From positions 1 through 64,000 of the forward strand of contig CAWWAF010000005.1 in the NCBI GenBank assembly GCA_963934795.1: DNA of 64,000 nucleotides. Direction: 5' to 3'. Positions within the stretch are counted from its first letter, which is position 1. Each line of letters begins with the position of its first letter. The position numbers and the translations under genes are program-made. This DNA comes from UBA8438 sp963934795 (lineage in GTDB: Bacteria > Acidobacteriota > Vicinamibacteria > Vicinamibacterales > UBA8438). Under the pieces are notes generated by a model. That model made no database searches. It was given only the letters and a program-made list of their open reading frames with translations, and was not told the DNA's origin. Below, piece by piece: positions 26,010 to 34,605 of this stretch.

Positions 26010-27611
26010 CTACGACCCCAGCGCGTACACCATGAGTGTTCCCGCCTGATTGGCGACCGGTAATTCCAATTGCTGTTCCGTAATCAAGTAGTCGATCTCA
26101 TACTGGCCAGCCAACAGGACGGCCCTGTCGGCCGTCAGCTCGTTGAAGTGACCGACCGCTTCGACCCGCTCGGCCACGCGACGTGCGATTTCTGGCGAGT
26201 AGATAGCCAACGCACTGTCCTTGATCAGTTCGAGAAACACATCTCGCCCGCTAGCCGCCCGGACGCTCGTCCCGTAGCGCGCCGCGTGAACCGGGTCAGC
26301 CAGGAAATGCGTGCCTACCGGTTGCGTGGCGGCCCATACCATCAGGTGGTTCCAGTCGCTGTTCTCAAACCCCACCTCCAAGACCGCTCGCTCCGGGCGT
26401 TCGATGAAACCGCGGTAACCGCCGCGGAACATTGCCAACACCACGACCACGCCCACGAGTATTCGGCGGGGTGCCACACGCCCGCCACGCCTGTCGGCCG
26501 CGCGCCACGGCCCCTCGAAGAGCAGCCACGCCAGCAGCAACACACCCACGTAGTCCATCAGCCAGAAGACCCGGTTCACCTGCAGCTGCACCGCCAGCGC
26601 CACCGACGCGTAGGAGAACACGGCCGACCCGAGGAACACGCCCAGCAACAGGCCGCACCCTGCGATCAGCGTGCGCTCCCAGCGACTCGCGATGCCAAGA
26701 GCGTGGCGATAGTGGTGAAGGCCGAAGACCAGCGCCGCGATACCCAAATTGCTGAGCCACGCCGACAGCGGCCACCCTGGCACGACCAGATAGTCCTTGT
26801 ATTGAACGAGCAGCTGGAGCCACGCCGGGTCCATCACGACCAGTTGCTCTCGCAGCGGACCTCCCAAGGTCACGGCGCCGACCAGGACGGCGGCCACAGA
26901 GCCCACGAGCAACGACCTCGCCGAAATGCCCCCATTCAGCAGGGCAGCCCCGCCGACCATGATCGCGAACCAGAAACCGATAGTCGGGTGAATAAGAATG
27001 GCGACGACGACGAGGGCCAAGGCCAACTTGCCCCGTCCGTGCAGGTACAGCGCCGACGCTGCCAACCCCACCGCGAACGCGAGCATCCGCGGGTGAAAGT
27101 AGCCCTCCACGGAATTGGCACCGGTATCCGGAATGCGGTGTCGGACGGTCATAAGCGCCAGCAGACCACCAATGGTCCACCAGCTTCGATACAGCGCGAC
27201 ACCCAGACCGATCAGCGCACCGTAGAGGAGCAGCAGGGTGATGACCTGACTGGTCAGAAACGCCACCGGCAACGAGACCCCGATGGCGGTGACGAGGGGC
27301 GCGAACCAATCGTCGAAAAAGAGAAAACGATCCTGGGCGGCGATCAGCGCGCCATCGTGCGGAAAGAGTCGCGGGTCGATCTCGTCAAGCACGACCGGGA
27401 TGTAGAACGCCTGGTCTGACACTCCGTAGTGATACCCGCCCGAATTGAGCGTGACCAGGACGCAGAAGCCGATTGCTCCGGCGATGAGCAGGAGGAGGTG
27501 CCGCGGCCGAATTGGGAGCCGCCCGACGAAGTGGTCTGCTGATTGCAATGTCGCGATGTCCGCATCCGCGGCGGGCCGCCCGTCGTGAACAACCCCGCAG
27601 CATTCTCGCAC
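26010..27611 (-). CDS. Large integral membrane protein, unknown function
   Basis: The open frame allows 533 residues, but the first GTG (27609-27611) is doubtful and the true start may be some 20 codons later. It has about ten to twelve hydrophobic segments. The N-terminal periplasmic loop has GGYHYGVSDQAFYIPVVLDEIDPRLFPHDG; a later loop has HPTIGFWFAIM, and the C-terminal third is soluble. The layout resembles GT-C-like or DUF6798-type membrane proteins, but no catalytic Asp pair can be assigned, so no function is claimed. It diverges from the cytochrome gene at 27695; the shared gap is 83 bases. Confidence 0.7.
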   Translation of the reverse strand: MRECCGVVHDGRPAADADIATLQSADHFVGRLPIRPRHLLLLIAGAIGFCVLVTLNSGGYHYGVSDQAFYIPVVLDEIDPRLFPHDGALIAAQDRFLFFDDWFAPLVTAIGVSLPVAFLTSQVITLLLLYGALIGLGVALYRSWWTIGGLLALMTVRHRIPDTGANSVEGYFHPRMLAFAVGLAASALYLHGRGKLALALVVVAILIHPTIGFWFAIMVGGAALLNGGISARSLLVGSVAAVLVGAVTLGGPLREQLVVMDPAWLQLLVQYKDYLVVPGWPLSAWLSNLGIAALVFGLHHYRHALGIASRWERTLIAGCGLLLGVFLGSAVFSYASVALAVQLQVNRVFWLMDYVGVLLLAWLLFEGPWRAADRRGGRVAPRRILVGVVVVLAMFRGGYRGFIERPERAVLEVGFENSDWNHLMVWAATQPVGTHFLADPVHAARYGTSVRAASGRDVFLELIKDSALAIYSPEIARRVAERVEAVGHFNELTADRAVLLAGQYEIDYLITEQQLELPVANQAGTLMVYALGS

Positions 27612-27694
27612 AGGCCCCGCGCGCGTCGATGTTGTGCCCTGGCCTGACCGGTGCTAGTGTCGTGTTCGATGTATCCCGATACGCTGGAGAATTC

Positions 27695-28996
27695 ATGACG
27701 ACCAGAAATCACCGTTCCATGGTGGGTGCTGTCGCGCTCGCCGCGCTCGGCGTATGCGGCAGTTCGCCCTCTATCGCGGCACAAGGTGTAGATGCGTCCG
27801 CGGTTCACGAGGTTACATTTACGAAGGACGTGGTCCCCATTCTCCAGCGGTCCTGCCAGAGTTGTCATCGAGTCGATTCCATCGCGCCCATGTCGCTCAT
27901 GACGTATGACGAGACTCGACCATGGGCTCGATCAATCAGACAGCGGGTGGCCCAGCGCGAAATGCCACCGTGGTACATCGAGCGTAACATCGGCATTCAG
28001 AAATTTGAGGACGATCCGTCGCTCACCGACGACGAGATCGCCACGATCGTGAACTGGGTCGACGGAGGCACGCGTCGAGGCGACCCGGCCGATCTTCCCC
28101 CGCCCAAGGTCTTCGCCGAATTCGACGCATGGCAGATGGGCGAGCCCGATCTCGTCGTGAACCTGCCGGAGCCCATCGTGGTGCCAGCCGCCGCACCAGA
28201 TTGGTGGGTTAATGTCGACACCGAACCGATTGCACTGACCGAAGACCGGTACCTGAAGGCGGTCGAATCGCGACCGTCCCTCCCTGGCGCCGAGAAGGTG
28301 GTGCACCACGCCGTGGCATACGTCGTCTCGCCGGACGACGAACAGGGATTTCTGAACGAATACGCGGTTGGGAAAAACGCGGACATCTTCCCCGACGGCA
28401 CGGGGCGGCTGATGCGCGCCGGCTCACGGGTCCGCTACAACCTTCATCTGCATGCCATCGGCGAAGAGACTCCGGCCGACGTACAGATTGGGCTCAAGTT
28501 CTACCCCAAAGGCGTGCTACCTGACCACGTCGTGTTTGCCGCCCATGCCGGAGACAGTTACGACACCATCGATATTCCAGCGGGCGACAACAACGCACGC
28601 GTCGACGGCTATTTTTTCCTTCACGAACCGGCTCAGGTCGTCTCGTTTCAGCCTCACCTGCACAACCGCGGAAAGCGACAATGCGTCGAGGCCATCTACC
28701 CCAGCGGGCTCGTCGAGACCTTGAGTTGCGCGCAGCACAATTTCGCTTGGATGCTCAACTACACCTACCAGGAAAATGTGCAACCGCTCTTGCCGGCCGG
28801 GACAAATCTGCATCTCATTAGCTGGTACGACAACAGCGATGCGAACCGATACAACCCGGACTCGCGCAACTGGATCGGTTTCGGTAACCGGTCGATGGAC
28901 GAGATGTCACACACCTGGATGAACATCTTCTACATGTCAGAGGACGAGTTCGACCGACGGGTGCAAGCGCGTCAGGCGAAGCGCGCTAGCAACTGA
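27695..28996 (+). CDS. Periplasmic cytochrome c with copper-monooxygenase-like C-terminus
   Basis: The product is 433 residues from the ATG at 27695, with GGAGA about five bases upstream. A signal peptide (cleavage near IAA-Q) precedes a cytochrome c domain with heme site C54-QS-C57-H58. The next segment (MPPWYIERNIG, LTDDEIATIVNWVDGG) is typical of Planctomycete/Acidobacteria cytochromes. The C-terminal half resembles copper type II ascorbate-dependent monooxygenase domains: VHHAVAYVV, FQPHLHNRGKRQ, FAWMLNYTY and WYDNSDANRYNPD. A redox role in the periplasm is likely but the substrate is unknown. Its stop overlaps the start of the next gene by one base. Confidence 0.8.
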   Translation: MTTRNHRSMVGAVALAALGVCGSSPSIAAQGVDASAVHEVTFTKDVVPILQRSCQSCHRVDSIAPMSLMTYDETRPWARSIRQRVAQREMPPWYIERNIGIQKFEDDPSLTDDEIATIVNWVDGGTRRGDPADLPPPKVFAEFDAWQMGEPDLVVNLPEPIVVPAAAPDWWVNVDTEPIALTEDRYLKAVESRPSLPGAEKVVHHAVAYVVSPDDEQGFLNEYAVGKNADIFPDGTGRLMRAGSRVRYNLHLHAIGEETPADVQIGLKFYPKGVLPDHVVFAAHAGDSYDTIDIPAGDNNARVDGYFFLHEPAQVVSFQPHLHNRGKRQCVEAIYPSGLVETLSCAQHNFAWMLNYTYQENVQPLLPAGTNLHLISWYDNSDANRYNPDSRNWIGFGNRSMDEMSHTWMNIFYMSEDEFDRRVQARQAKRASN

Positions 28997-29904
28997 TGGC
29001 CGCTGCACGTCGGTTCACGCAGGTCGTGTGCATCTTGGCTGCGGCAGGATGTCTATGGCCCCCGCCACCCGTCTCGGCGCAGAACCTGCAATATTTAAGC
29101 GGACAAAACGTCGTGCCGGCGTTCGAGGGATGGGAGAGGAACGCCGACGACTCATTCACGTTTTACTTCGGTTACCTGAACCGAAACTATCGGGAGGAAC
29201 TCAGCGTTCCTCTGGGTCCCGAGAACCGCATCGAACCTGACCACCTGGGTCAGCCCCAACCGACCTACTTCTACCCGCGACGTCATCGGTTTCTCTTCAG
29301 CGTGCAGGTCCCGCCGGACTGGGGAGACCGCGACGTCCTCTGGACGCTCACCTCGGCCGGGAAGACGGAAACCGCCTACGGATCATTGCTGCCGGTCTGG
29401 GAGGTCAACGACCAGGTCATCTCTGAGAACCGCGCCGGTGGTGGATACGCTGACGACAATCGGCCGCCCACGATCGCCCTTGTCGACGCGGCCGACCGTA
29501 CGGCGACCGTGGGTGAACCTCTCTCGTTGACCGTTCGCCTCGGCGACGACGGCATTCCAGAGCCACGCGCAGTTCGCGGCACCAAGGACCCGCGCATTGA
29601 CGTGGATGCATCCGGACGGCCCTTGTTCGGAGCTGGCCGTTTCGGCCGCCGAACCGCGCTGGGTCTGCGGGTCGCGTGGCTGCACTGGCGAGGTCCGGGC
29701 ACGGTGACATTCGCGCCCTGGCACATGGCAGGCATCGACGACCGCATGCCCGGCTGGGCCCCTCCCGAAGTGCCTCCGGACGGACGAACCAGCACGACGG
29801 CCACCTTCGACACACCCGGCACCTACGTGGTGCGGGCGATGGCAGACGACGGCTATCTGTCGGCGCCGATCGACATCACAGTCACAGTCCACGAGCCGCG
29901 TTGA
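28996..29904 (+). CDS. Secreted protein partner of the cytochrome (unknown function)
   Basis: The product is 302 residues with a signal peptide (cleavage near VSA-Q). The mature part begins LQYLSGQNVVPAFEGWERN and contains FTFYFGYLNRNYREEL and PTYFYPRRHRFLFSVQVP, a conserved unnamed family often found beside such cytochromes. The C-terminal third (about 235-300) looks like an Ig/cadherin-like beta domain (TATFDTPGTYVVRAMADDGYLSAP). It starts on the last base of the cytochrome gene, so the two are made together. A structural or substrate-presenting role is inference only. Confidence 0.7.
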   Translation: MAAARRFTQVVCILAAAGCLWPPPPVSAQNLQYLSGQNVVPAFEGWERNADDSFTFYFGYLNRNYREELSVPLGPENRIEPDHLGQPQPTYFYPRRHRFLFSVQVPPDWGDRDVLWTLTSAGKTETAYGSLLPVWEVNDQVISENRAGGGYADDNRPPTIALVDAADRTATVGEPLSLTVRLGDDGIPEPRAVRGTKDPRIDVDASGRPLFGAGRFGRRTALGLRVAWLHWRGPGTVTFAPWHMAGIDDRMPGWAPPEVPPDGRTSTTATFDTPGTYVVRAMADDGYLSAPIDITVTVHEPR

Positions 29905-29990
29905 CGCTGACGGCGTGAGTCACGCCCGCCCAACGAATCAGCGAGGGGCGCGCGATGCCCCCGTCCTTCGCATCATTCAATTGGTGCTGC

Positions 29991-30034
29991 GAGCAATGGT
30001 GGGAGCGAGCTTCGGCAGCTCCCTACCATTGCTC
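29991..30034 (+). terminator. Long hairpin with cTTCGg loop between convergent genes
   Basis: Arms 29991-30006 and 30018-30034 (GAGCAATGGT-GGGAGC against GCTCCC-T-ACCATTGCTC) pair over 16 bp with one bulged base. The 11-base apex contains GC-TTCG-GC, the extra-stable tetraloop. It lies 87 bases after the stop of the plus-strand gene and 54 bases before the end of the minus-strand porin remnant. No T-tract follows, so it may terminate poorly or act as an mRNA stabiliser. Confidence 0.55.
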
Positions 30035-30087
30035 GGAGTGGGGCCGCGACGCGGCGGCGCGGGGTTCTGGGCGACGTCGCGTCTCAA

Positions 30088-30644
30088 TTAGAATCGCACA
30101 GTCGCGGCGACGTGCGGCCGGGTGAGCCAGTTGTTGCTGGCTCCGGGATCGGTGTCGAGCCCGCGGGTGACGTGCATCGTCAGATCCAGCGACAGATTGG
30201 GCAGCGGGATGTAGGCGATGGTGAACATGTGCAATTCGGTGTCCGAGCCCGGAATGTCGCTGAACATGAACGTCGACAGCACCGCTTCCTGTTGAATCCG
30301 TCCGTAGGTATACCCGAGCGTGTAGGTCTTGAGCGTCCGAGACCCGCCGTACTCCGCCTCGAACCAGACGCCGGTATCGCGCTCTGACGCGGCCTTGGTA
30401 TTCTTCAGATACTCGCCCAGCACCCGGAAGCGGCTCCGATGACGCGTCTCGCGGCCGTCCTGGTAGAACCCCTCGTAGCGTGACCGAAATCGCCGCCGAA
30501 CTGGATACGCTCGTACCAGGGGGCTGGAGCGGATCAAGTCTGAGCCGCCGCCGCCACGGGGATCACCACGGCGAGCGCGGCACCAGACACGACGAGACGA
30601 CCGAAACGACGAATTGCACTGTTCACGATTGCTGATCTGTACAT
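30088..30644 (-). pseudogene. Outer-membrane porin reduced to signal peptide plus C-terminal strands
   Basis: From the ATG at 30642-30644 a good signal peptide is encoded (hydrophobic core LVVSGAALAVVIPVAA, end AAAAQ), but the frame stops with TGA at 30534-30536. In another frame from about 30537 to 30088 the code gives about 150 residues of amphipathic beta strands ending THVAATVRF-like with a terminal Phe (TRPHVAATVRF), the outer-membrane barrel insertion signal. Repeated strand patterns (FRVLGEYLKNTKAA, TYTLGYTYG, LHMFTIAYIPLPNL) fit the Porin_5-type putative porins. The N-terminal several hundred residues are missing. The best reading is a large internal deletion plus frame change; no functional product is expected. 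Confidence 0.7.
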
Positions 30645-30711
30645 GGGATGAGCATAGCGACGCTGGGTTTCACACCTGTTACGGACACGCTAATTCTGTG
30701 TGACCAAGCAG

Positions 30712-30739
30712 CTCACGGGGTGTAAGATTCGTCTCACGG
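30712..30739 (+). promoter_or_regulatory. Possible promoter/operator region of the DUF1592 operon
   Basis: Two direct CTCACGG repeats (30712-30718 and 30733-30739) are 21 bp apart, two helical turns, and bracket a -10-like TAAGAT (30723-30728). The ATG of the first operon gene is at 30768. Confidence 0.3.
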
Positions 30740-30767
30740 ATCATTCATTCTAGAGGCAGAGGTCGGA

Positions 30768-33158
30768 ATGCGAAGATTTGAGGTTGGATCGGCGACTGCC
30801 GCACTCCTCGTAGTGGCGCTCGCCACCCCACCGCTCGCGTCCACCGCGTACGCCCAGGGGGGGGCCGGCGTTGCGGCGGTCGACACAGACCAAGCGACCA
30901 TCAACCAGTACTGCCTGGGCTGCCATAACGATCGTTCACTCCGCGGGGGACTGTCGCTGGAAGGCACGCCCTTGACGCAGGTTGCGGAACACACCGATGT
31001 CTGGGAGCGCGCCCTCCGGAAGCTACGAGCTGGTGCCATGCCGCCAGACGGTTCACCGCGACCAGATCCAGCGACCTATGCTGGCCTGGTGTCGTATCTC
31101 GAAACGACGCTCGACGCGGCGTCCATCGCCAGCCCGAATCCAGGCCGCACCGACACGTTCAGACGCCTGAACCGCACGGAATACCGGAACGCGATCAGGG
31201 ATCTTCTGGCCCTCGACGTGGACGTCGCGACGCTCCTGCCACAGGACGATGCCAGCTTCGGCTTCGATAATGTCGGGGTCGTCGAGTTATCGCCAACCCT
31301 GATGGAGCGGTATCTCACGGCGGCCCAGAAAATCAGCCGTCTGGCCGTCGGGAGCATGGCGATCGTGCCGGGCAGCCGCGTGGTCACCATGCGACCGGAC
31401 GTGACGCAAGAAGGTCATCTGGCCGGGCTCCCGTTCGGCACCCGCGGGGGCACACGGGTCCAGCACACGTTTCCGCTCAACGGCGAGTACGAGATTGAGG
31501 TGCGACTGGCGCGTAACCGAAACGAGAACATTGAAGGGCTTCGGGAGCCGGATGTCCTGGAAATGACGCTGGACGGTGAACGGCTGGAACTGTTCACGGT
31601 GGTGCCGGACCGTAACCGGTTCGGCAGCTATTACGCGGACGAGGATGTCGACAAACACCTGAACGTCCGGGTGCCAATATCTGCCGGTCCGCACACGTTC
31701 GGCACCGCATTTCTGCAAAAGAATTCCGCGGTCATCGAAACAGAGCGTCAACCGTATCAAGCGCAGTTCAACCAGGACCGACACCCCCGCCAGCAGCCGG
31801 CGGTGCACTCCGTGTCCATCAGCGGACCGTTTCAACCGAGCGGTACTGGCGACACGCCCAGCCGGAGTCGCATTTTCAGCTGCCGACCCACCACGGCGGC
31901 CGATGAGGCAGACTGCGCCGCGTCCATCATCTCTGGGCTGGCACGCCGCGCCTATCGACGGCCGGTCGCGTTCAGTGACATCGAGATGCCGATGGCCTTC
32001 TATGAGGAGGGCCGCACGGACGGCGACTTCGAGACAGGCATCGAGCTGGCGCTCCGGGCGTTGCTGACAAGCCCCGAGTTCCTGTTCCGCATCGAGCGCG
32101 ACCCCGAGGGCGTGACCGACGGCGCCGCCTACGCGCTCAGTGACATCGAGCTGGCGTCGCGACTGTCCTTCTTCCTGTGGAGCAGCATTCCGGACGACGC
32201 GCTGATGGACGACGCCGAGGCGGGGCGGCTGCGGACAGGATCCACACTCGAACGTCACGTGCGGCGCATGCTGGACGACCCCCGTTCGCGCTCGCTGACG
32301 ACCAACTTTGCCGACCAGTGGCTGTATCTCCGTAACCTGGAGACGGTGGCCCCGAATCTTCGGCTGTTCCCCGATTTCGACGACAACCTGCGGACCGCGT
32401 TCCGACAGGAAACGCAGATGTTGTTCGAGAGCATCGTGCGCGAAGACCGCAGCGTGGTCGATTTACTGGAGGCCAACTACACGTTCCTGAACGAGCGGTT
32501 GGCCCGCCACTACGGCATCTCTGGCGTCTACGGGAACGACTTCCGCCGCGTGGAGCTGCCGGCGGACAGCGAGCGCCGCGGTCTGCTCGGACACGGCAGC
32601 ATACTGACGGTCACCTCATACGCGACCCGCACCTCACCCGTGCTGCGAGGCAAGTGGATTCTCGAGAACTTGATGGGCATGCCACCGCCTCCACCGCCTC
32701 CGAACGTGCCCGCGCTGGAGGAGCCTGCACCAGGCGTCGCCGCCCGATCGATGCGCGAGCGGATGGAGCAACATCGCGCGAACGCCGTGTGCGCGTCGTG
32801 TCACCGGCTGATGGACCCGGCGGGGCTCTCCATGGAGAACTTTGATGCCATCGGCCGCTGGCGAGACCGGGCCGATAACTCGACTCCGATTGACGCGTCA
32901 GGAAGTATTCCTGGCGGCGGCGCTTTCGACGGCGTAACCGGGCTGCGACAGGCCCTGCTGGCCCGGCCAGAGGTCTTTGTCGGCACGATGACCGAGAAGC
33001 TGTTGACCTACGCCCTCGGACGCGGCCTCGCAACCCACGACGGCCCGGCCGTACGGCGCATCGTGCGCCGCGTCGCCGGCAACGACTACCAGTTCTCGGC
33101 CCTCGTCCTCGGTATCGTCGAGAGCAGTCCGTTCCAGATGCGGAGATCGCAACAATGA
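30768..33158 (+). CDS. DUF1592-type multidomain cytochrome, copy 1
   Basis: The product is 796 residues with a signal peptide (cleavage near AYA-Q). Order: N-terminal heme motif C49-LG-C52-H53; a DUF1587-like region (FRRLNRTEYRNAIRDLL); a beta-rich carbohydrate-binding-like segment (about 220-360, NGEYEIEVRLAR); DUF1595 (ARRAYRRP); DUF1592 (LTSPEFLFRIERDP, ELASRLSFFLWSSIPDD); DUF1588 (second heme motif C675-AS-C678-H679, HRLMDPAGLSMENFDAIG); and DUF1585 at the end (VGTMTEKLLTYALGR). These Planctomycete/Acidobacteria proteins are thought to act in periplasmic electron transfer or polymer breakdown, unproven. It overlaps the DUF1552 gene by four bases. Confidence 0.88.
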   Translation: MRRFEVGSATAALLVVALATPPLASTAYAQGGAGVAAVDTDQATINQYCLGCHNDRSLRGGLSLEGTPLTQVAEHTDVWERALRKLRAGAMPPDGSPRPDPATYAGLVSYLETTLDAASIASPNPGRTDTFRRLNRTEYRNAIRDLLALDVDVATLLPQDDASFGFDNVGVVELSPTLMERYLTAAQKISRLAVGSMAIVPGSRVVTMRPDVTQEGHLAGLPFGTRGGTRVQHTFPLNGEYEIEVRLARNRNENIEGLREPDVLEMTLDGERLELFTVVPDRNRFGSYYADEDVDKHLNVRVPISAGPHTFGTAFLQKNSAVIETERQPYQAQFNQDRHPRQQPAVHSVSISGPFQPSGTGDTPSRSRIFSCRPTTAADEADCAASIISGLARRAYRRPVAFSDIEMPMAFYEEGRTDGDFETGIELALRALLTSPEFLFRIERDPEGVTDGAAYALSDIELASRLSFFLWSSIPDDALMDDAEAGRLRTGSTLERHVRRMLDDPRSRSLTTNFADQWLYLRNLETVAPNLRLFPDFDDNLRTAFRQETQMLFESIVREDRSVVDLLEANYTFLNERLARHYGISGVYGNDFRRVELPADSERRGLLGHGSILTVTSYATRTSPVLRGKWILENLMGMPPPPPPPNVPALEEPAPGVAARSMRERMEQHRANAVCASCHRLMDPAGLSMENFDAIGRWRDRADNSTPIDASGSIPGGGAFDGVTGLRQALLARPEVFVGTMTEKLLTYALGRGLATHDGPAVRRIVRRVAGNDYQFSALVLGIVESSPFQMRRSQQ

Positions 33159-34501
33159 TGATCACAAAGAAGGCGCTTCCGCGCCGGACATTCCTCAAGG
33201 GTGTGGGCGCCTCGGTGGCACTGCCGTTACTCGATTCCATGGTGCCGGCCTTCACCGCCCACGCCGCCACGGTGGCCAATGCGCCGAGGCGACTGGGGTA
33301 TGTCTTCATTCCGATGGGCATGAATCCCGCACCCTGGACACCCGAAGAGGTCGGCCCGCTCACGCGGCTGTCGCCCTCACTCGCGTCGCTCACACCCCAT
33401 CTGAACGACGTGACGGTCGTCACGAACATGGAGTTGGAGAACGCTCACACCACGGGGAACCACGCGTCGTCGAACGCGGCGTTTCTCAGTTGCCTCCGTG
33501 GAAAGCGGACCGAGGGCAGCGACTACGAGCTGGGCGTGACGGTCGACCAGCTTGCGGCCCAATCCATCGGCGGCGATACCCCGATTCCATCGCTCGAACT
33601 GGGCACCGACATGATCGTGCAGGTTGGTGCCTGCGACAACGGCTACGCGTGCGTCTACCAAAACAGCCTGTCGTGGGCGTCTCCCACCTCGCCGTTACCG
33701 ACCGAAGCCGACCCGCGTGTGGTCTTCGAGCGACTGTTCGGTGACGGGGGCACGCCGGACGAGCGTCGGGCCGAAATGAAGAAGAACGCCAGCATCCTTG
33801 ACTGGGTGCTGGGAGACATGTCGAAGCTGCAGCAATCGCTGGGCTCCGGCGACCGGACCAAGGTCGACGAGTACGTCACGACCGTTCGTGAGGTCGAACG
33901 ACGTATCCAGTTGGCCGAGCATCAGACGGCCGGTTCGCCACTACCGGATCTGACCCGTCCCACGAGCGTACCGACAGACTGGGAAGACCACGTCAAGCTG
34001 ATGTACGACCTCCAGATACTGGCGATGCAAGCGGACTTGACGCGGGTCATCACGTTCCAGATGGCTCGGGAGGCGAGCACCCGCAGCTACCCGCAGATCG
34101 GCGTGCCGGAACCGCATCACCCGGTCTCGCACCACGTCAACGACCCTGAAAAGCTCGCCAAGCTGGCCAAGATCAACGCGTATCACGTGTCCTTGTTCGC
34201 TTACATGGTCGGCAGGATGGCATCCACGCCGGACGGCGACGGGTCGCTGCTCGACCATTCGACCTTCATGCTCGGCAGCGGCATGGGGAATCCGGATGTG
34301 CACGACCACCGGAACCTACCCATCATCGTGGCCCGAGGTGGCAGCGACAAGTCCTGGGGCGGCCGGCACGTGAAATACGAGCAGGCAACGCCGCTGGCCA
34401 ATTTACACCTGACGCTGTTGGACGATGTCGGCGTGCACCTCGACCGCTTCGTCGACAGTACCGGTCACGCCGTCGAGGTGACCGAACCGCTGTCGCTCTA
34501 G
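33155..34501 (+). CDS. DUF1552 (HXXSHH) Tat-exported protein, copy 1
   Basis: The product is 448 residues. The N-terminus is a twin-arginine signal (ALPRRTFLKGVGASVALPLL). The family name motif HXXSHH is seen as H322-PVS-H326-H327. Other conserved parts are YVFIPMGMNPAPWTP, SLELGTD, YQNSLSWASPTSPLPTE-like, RVVFERLFG, VREVERRI and MLGSGMGN. Twin-arginine export suggests folding with a cofactor in the cytoplasm; the His motif may bind metal. The function is unknown. The family nearly always follows a DUF1592 gene, as here with an ATGA overlap, so the two probably form a complex. Confidence 0.88.
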   Translation: MMITKKALPRRTFLKGVGASVALPLLDSMVPAFTAHAATVANAPRRLGYVFIPMGMNPAPWTPEEVGPLTRLSPSLASLTPHLNDVTVVTNMELENAHTTGNHASSNAAFLSCLRGKRTEGSDYELGVTVDQLAAQSIGGDTPIPSLELGTDMIVQVGACDNGYACVYQNSLSWASPTSPLPTEADPRVVFERLFGDGGTPDERRAEMKKNASILDWVLGDMSKLQQSLGSGDRTKVDEYVTTVREVERRIQLAEHQTAGSPLPDLTRPTSVPTDWEDHVKLMYDLQILAMQADLTRVITFQMAREASTRSYPQIGVPEPHHPVSHHVNDPEKLAKLAKINAYHVSLFAYMVGRMASTPDGDGSLLDHSTFMLGSGMGNPDVHDHRNLPIIVARGGSDKSWGGRHVKYEQATPLANLHLTLLDDVGVHLDRFVDSTGHAVEVTEPLSL

Positions 34502-34605
34502 TGATTGGACGACTGCGCCCCTCGGACGGCGCGCAGCCACTGCGAGAGCCGTTGCGTCGGCTCCCGTGAGAGAGTGCCGGGGTTCAAAATGTCGGGAGAT
34601 TTGTC

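Noticed and set aside
26070..27419. A long plus-strand open frame (449 codons) opposite the membrane protein gene
   Set aside because: Its translation is rich in H, Q, R and P without any domain, while the minus strand gives clean membrane helices. It is a GC-driven antisense frame.
31287..32258. A 323-codon minus-strand frame opposite DUF1592 copy 1
   Set aside because: No recognisable motif, no ribosome site, and the plus strand is clearly coding throughout.
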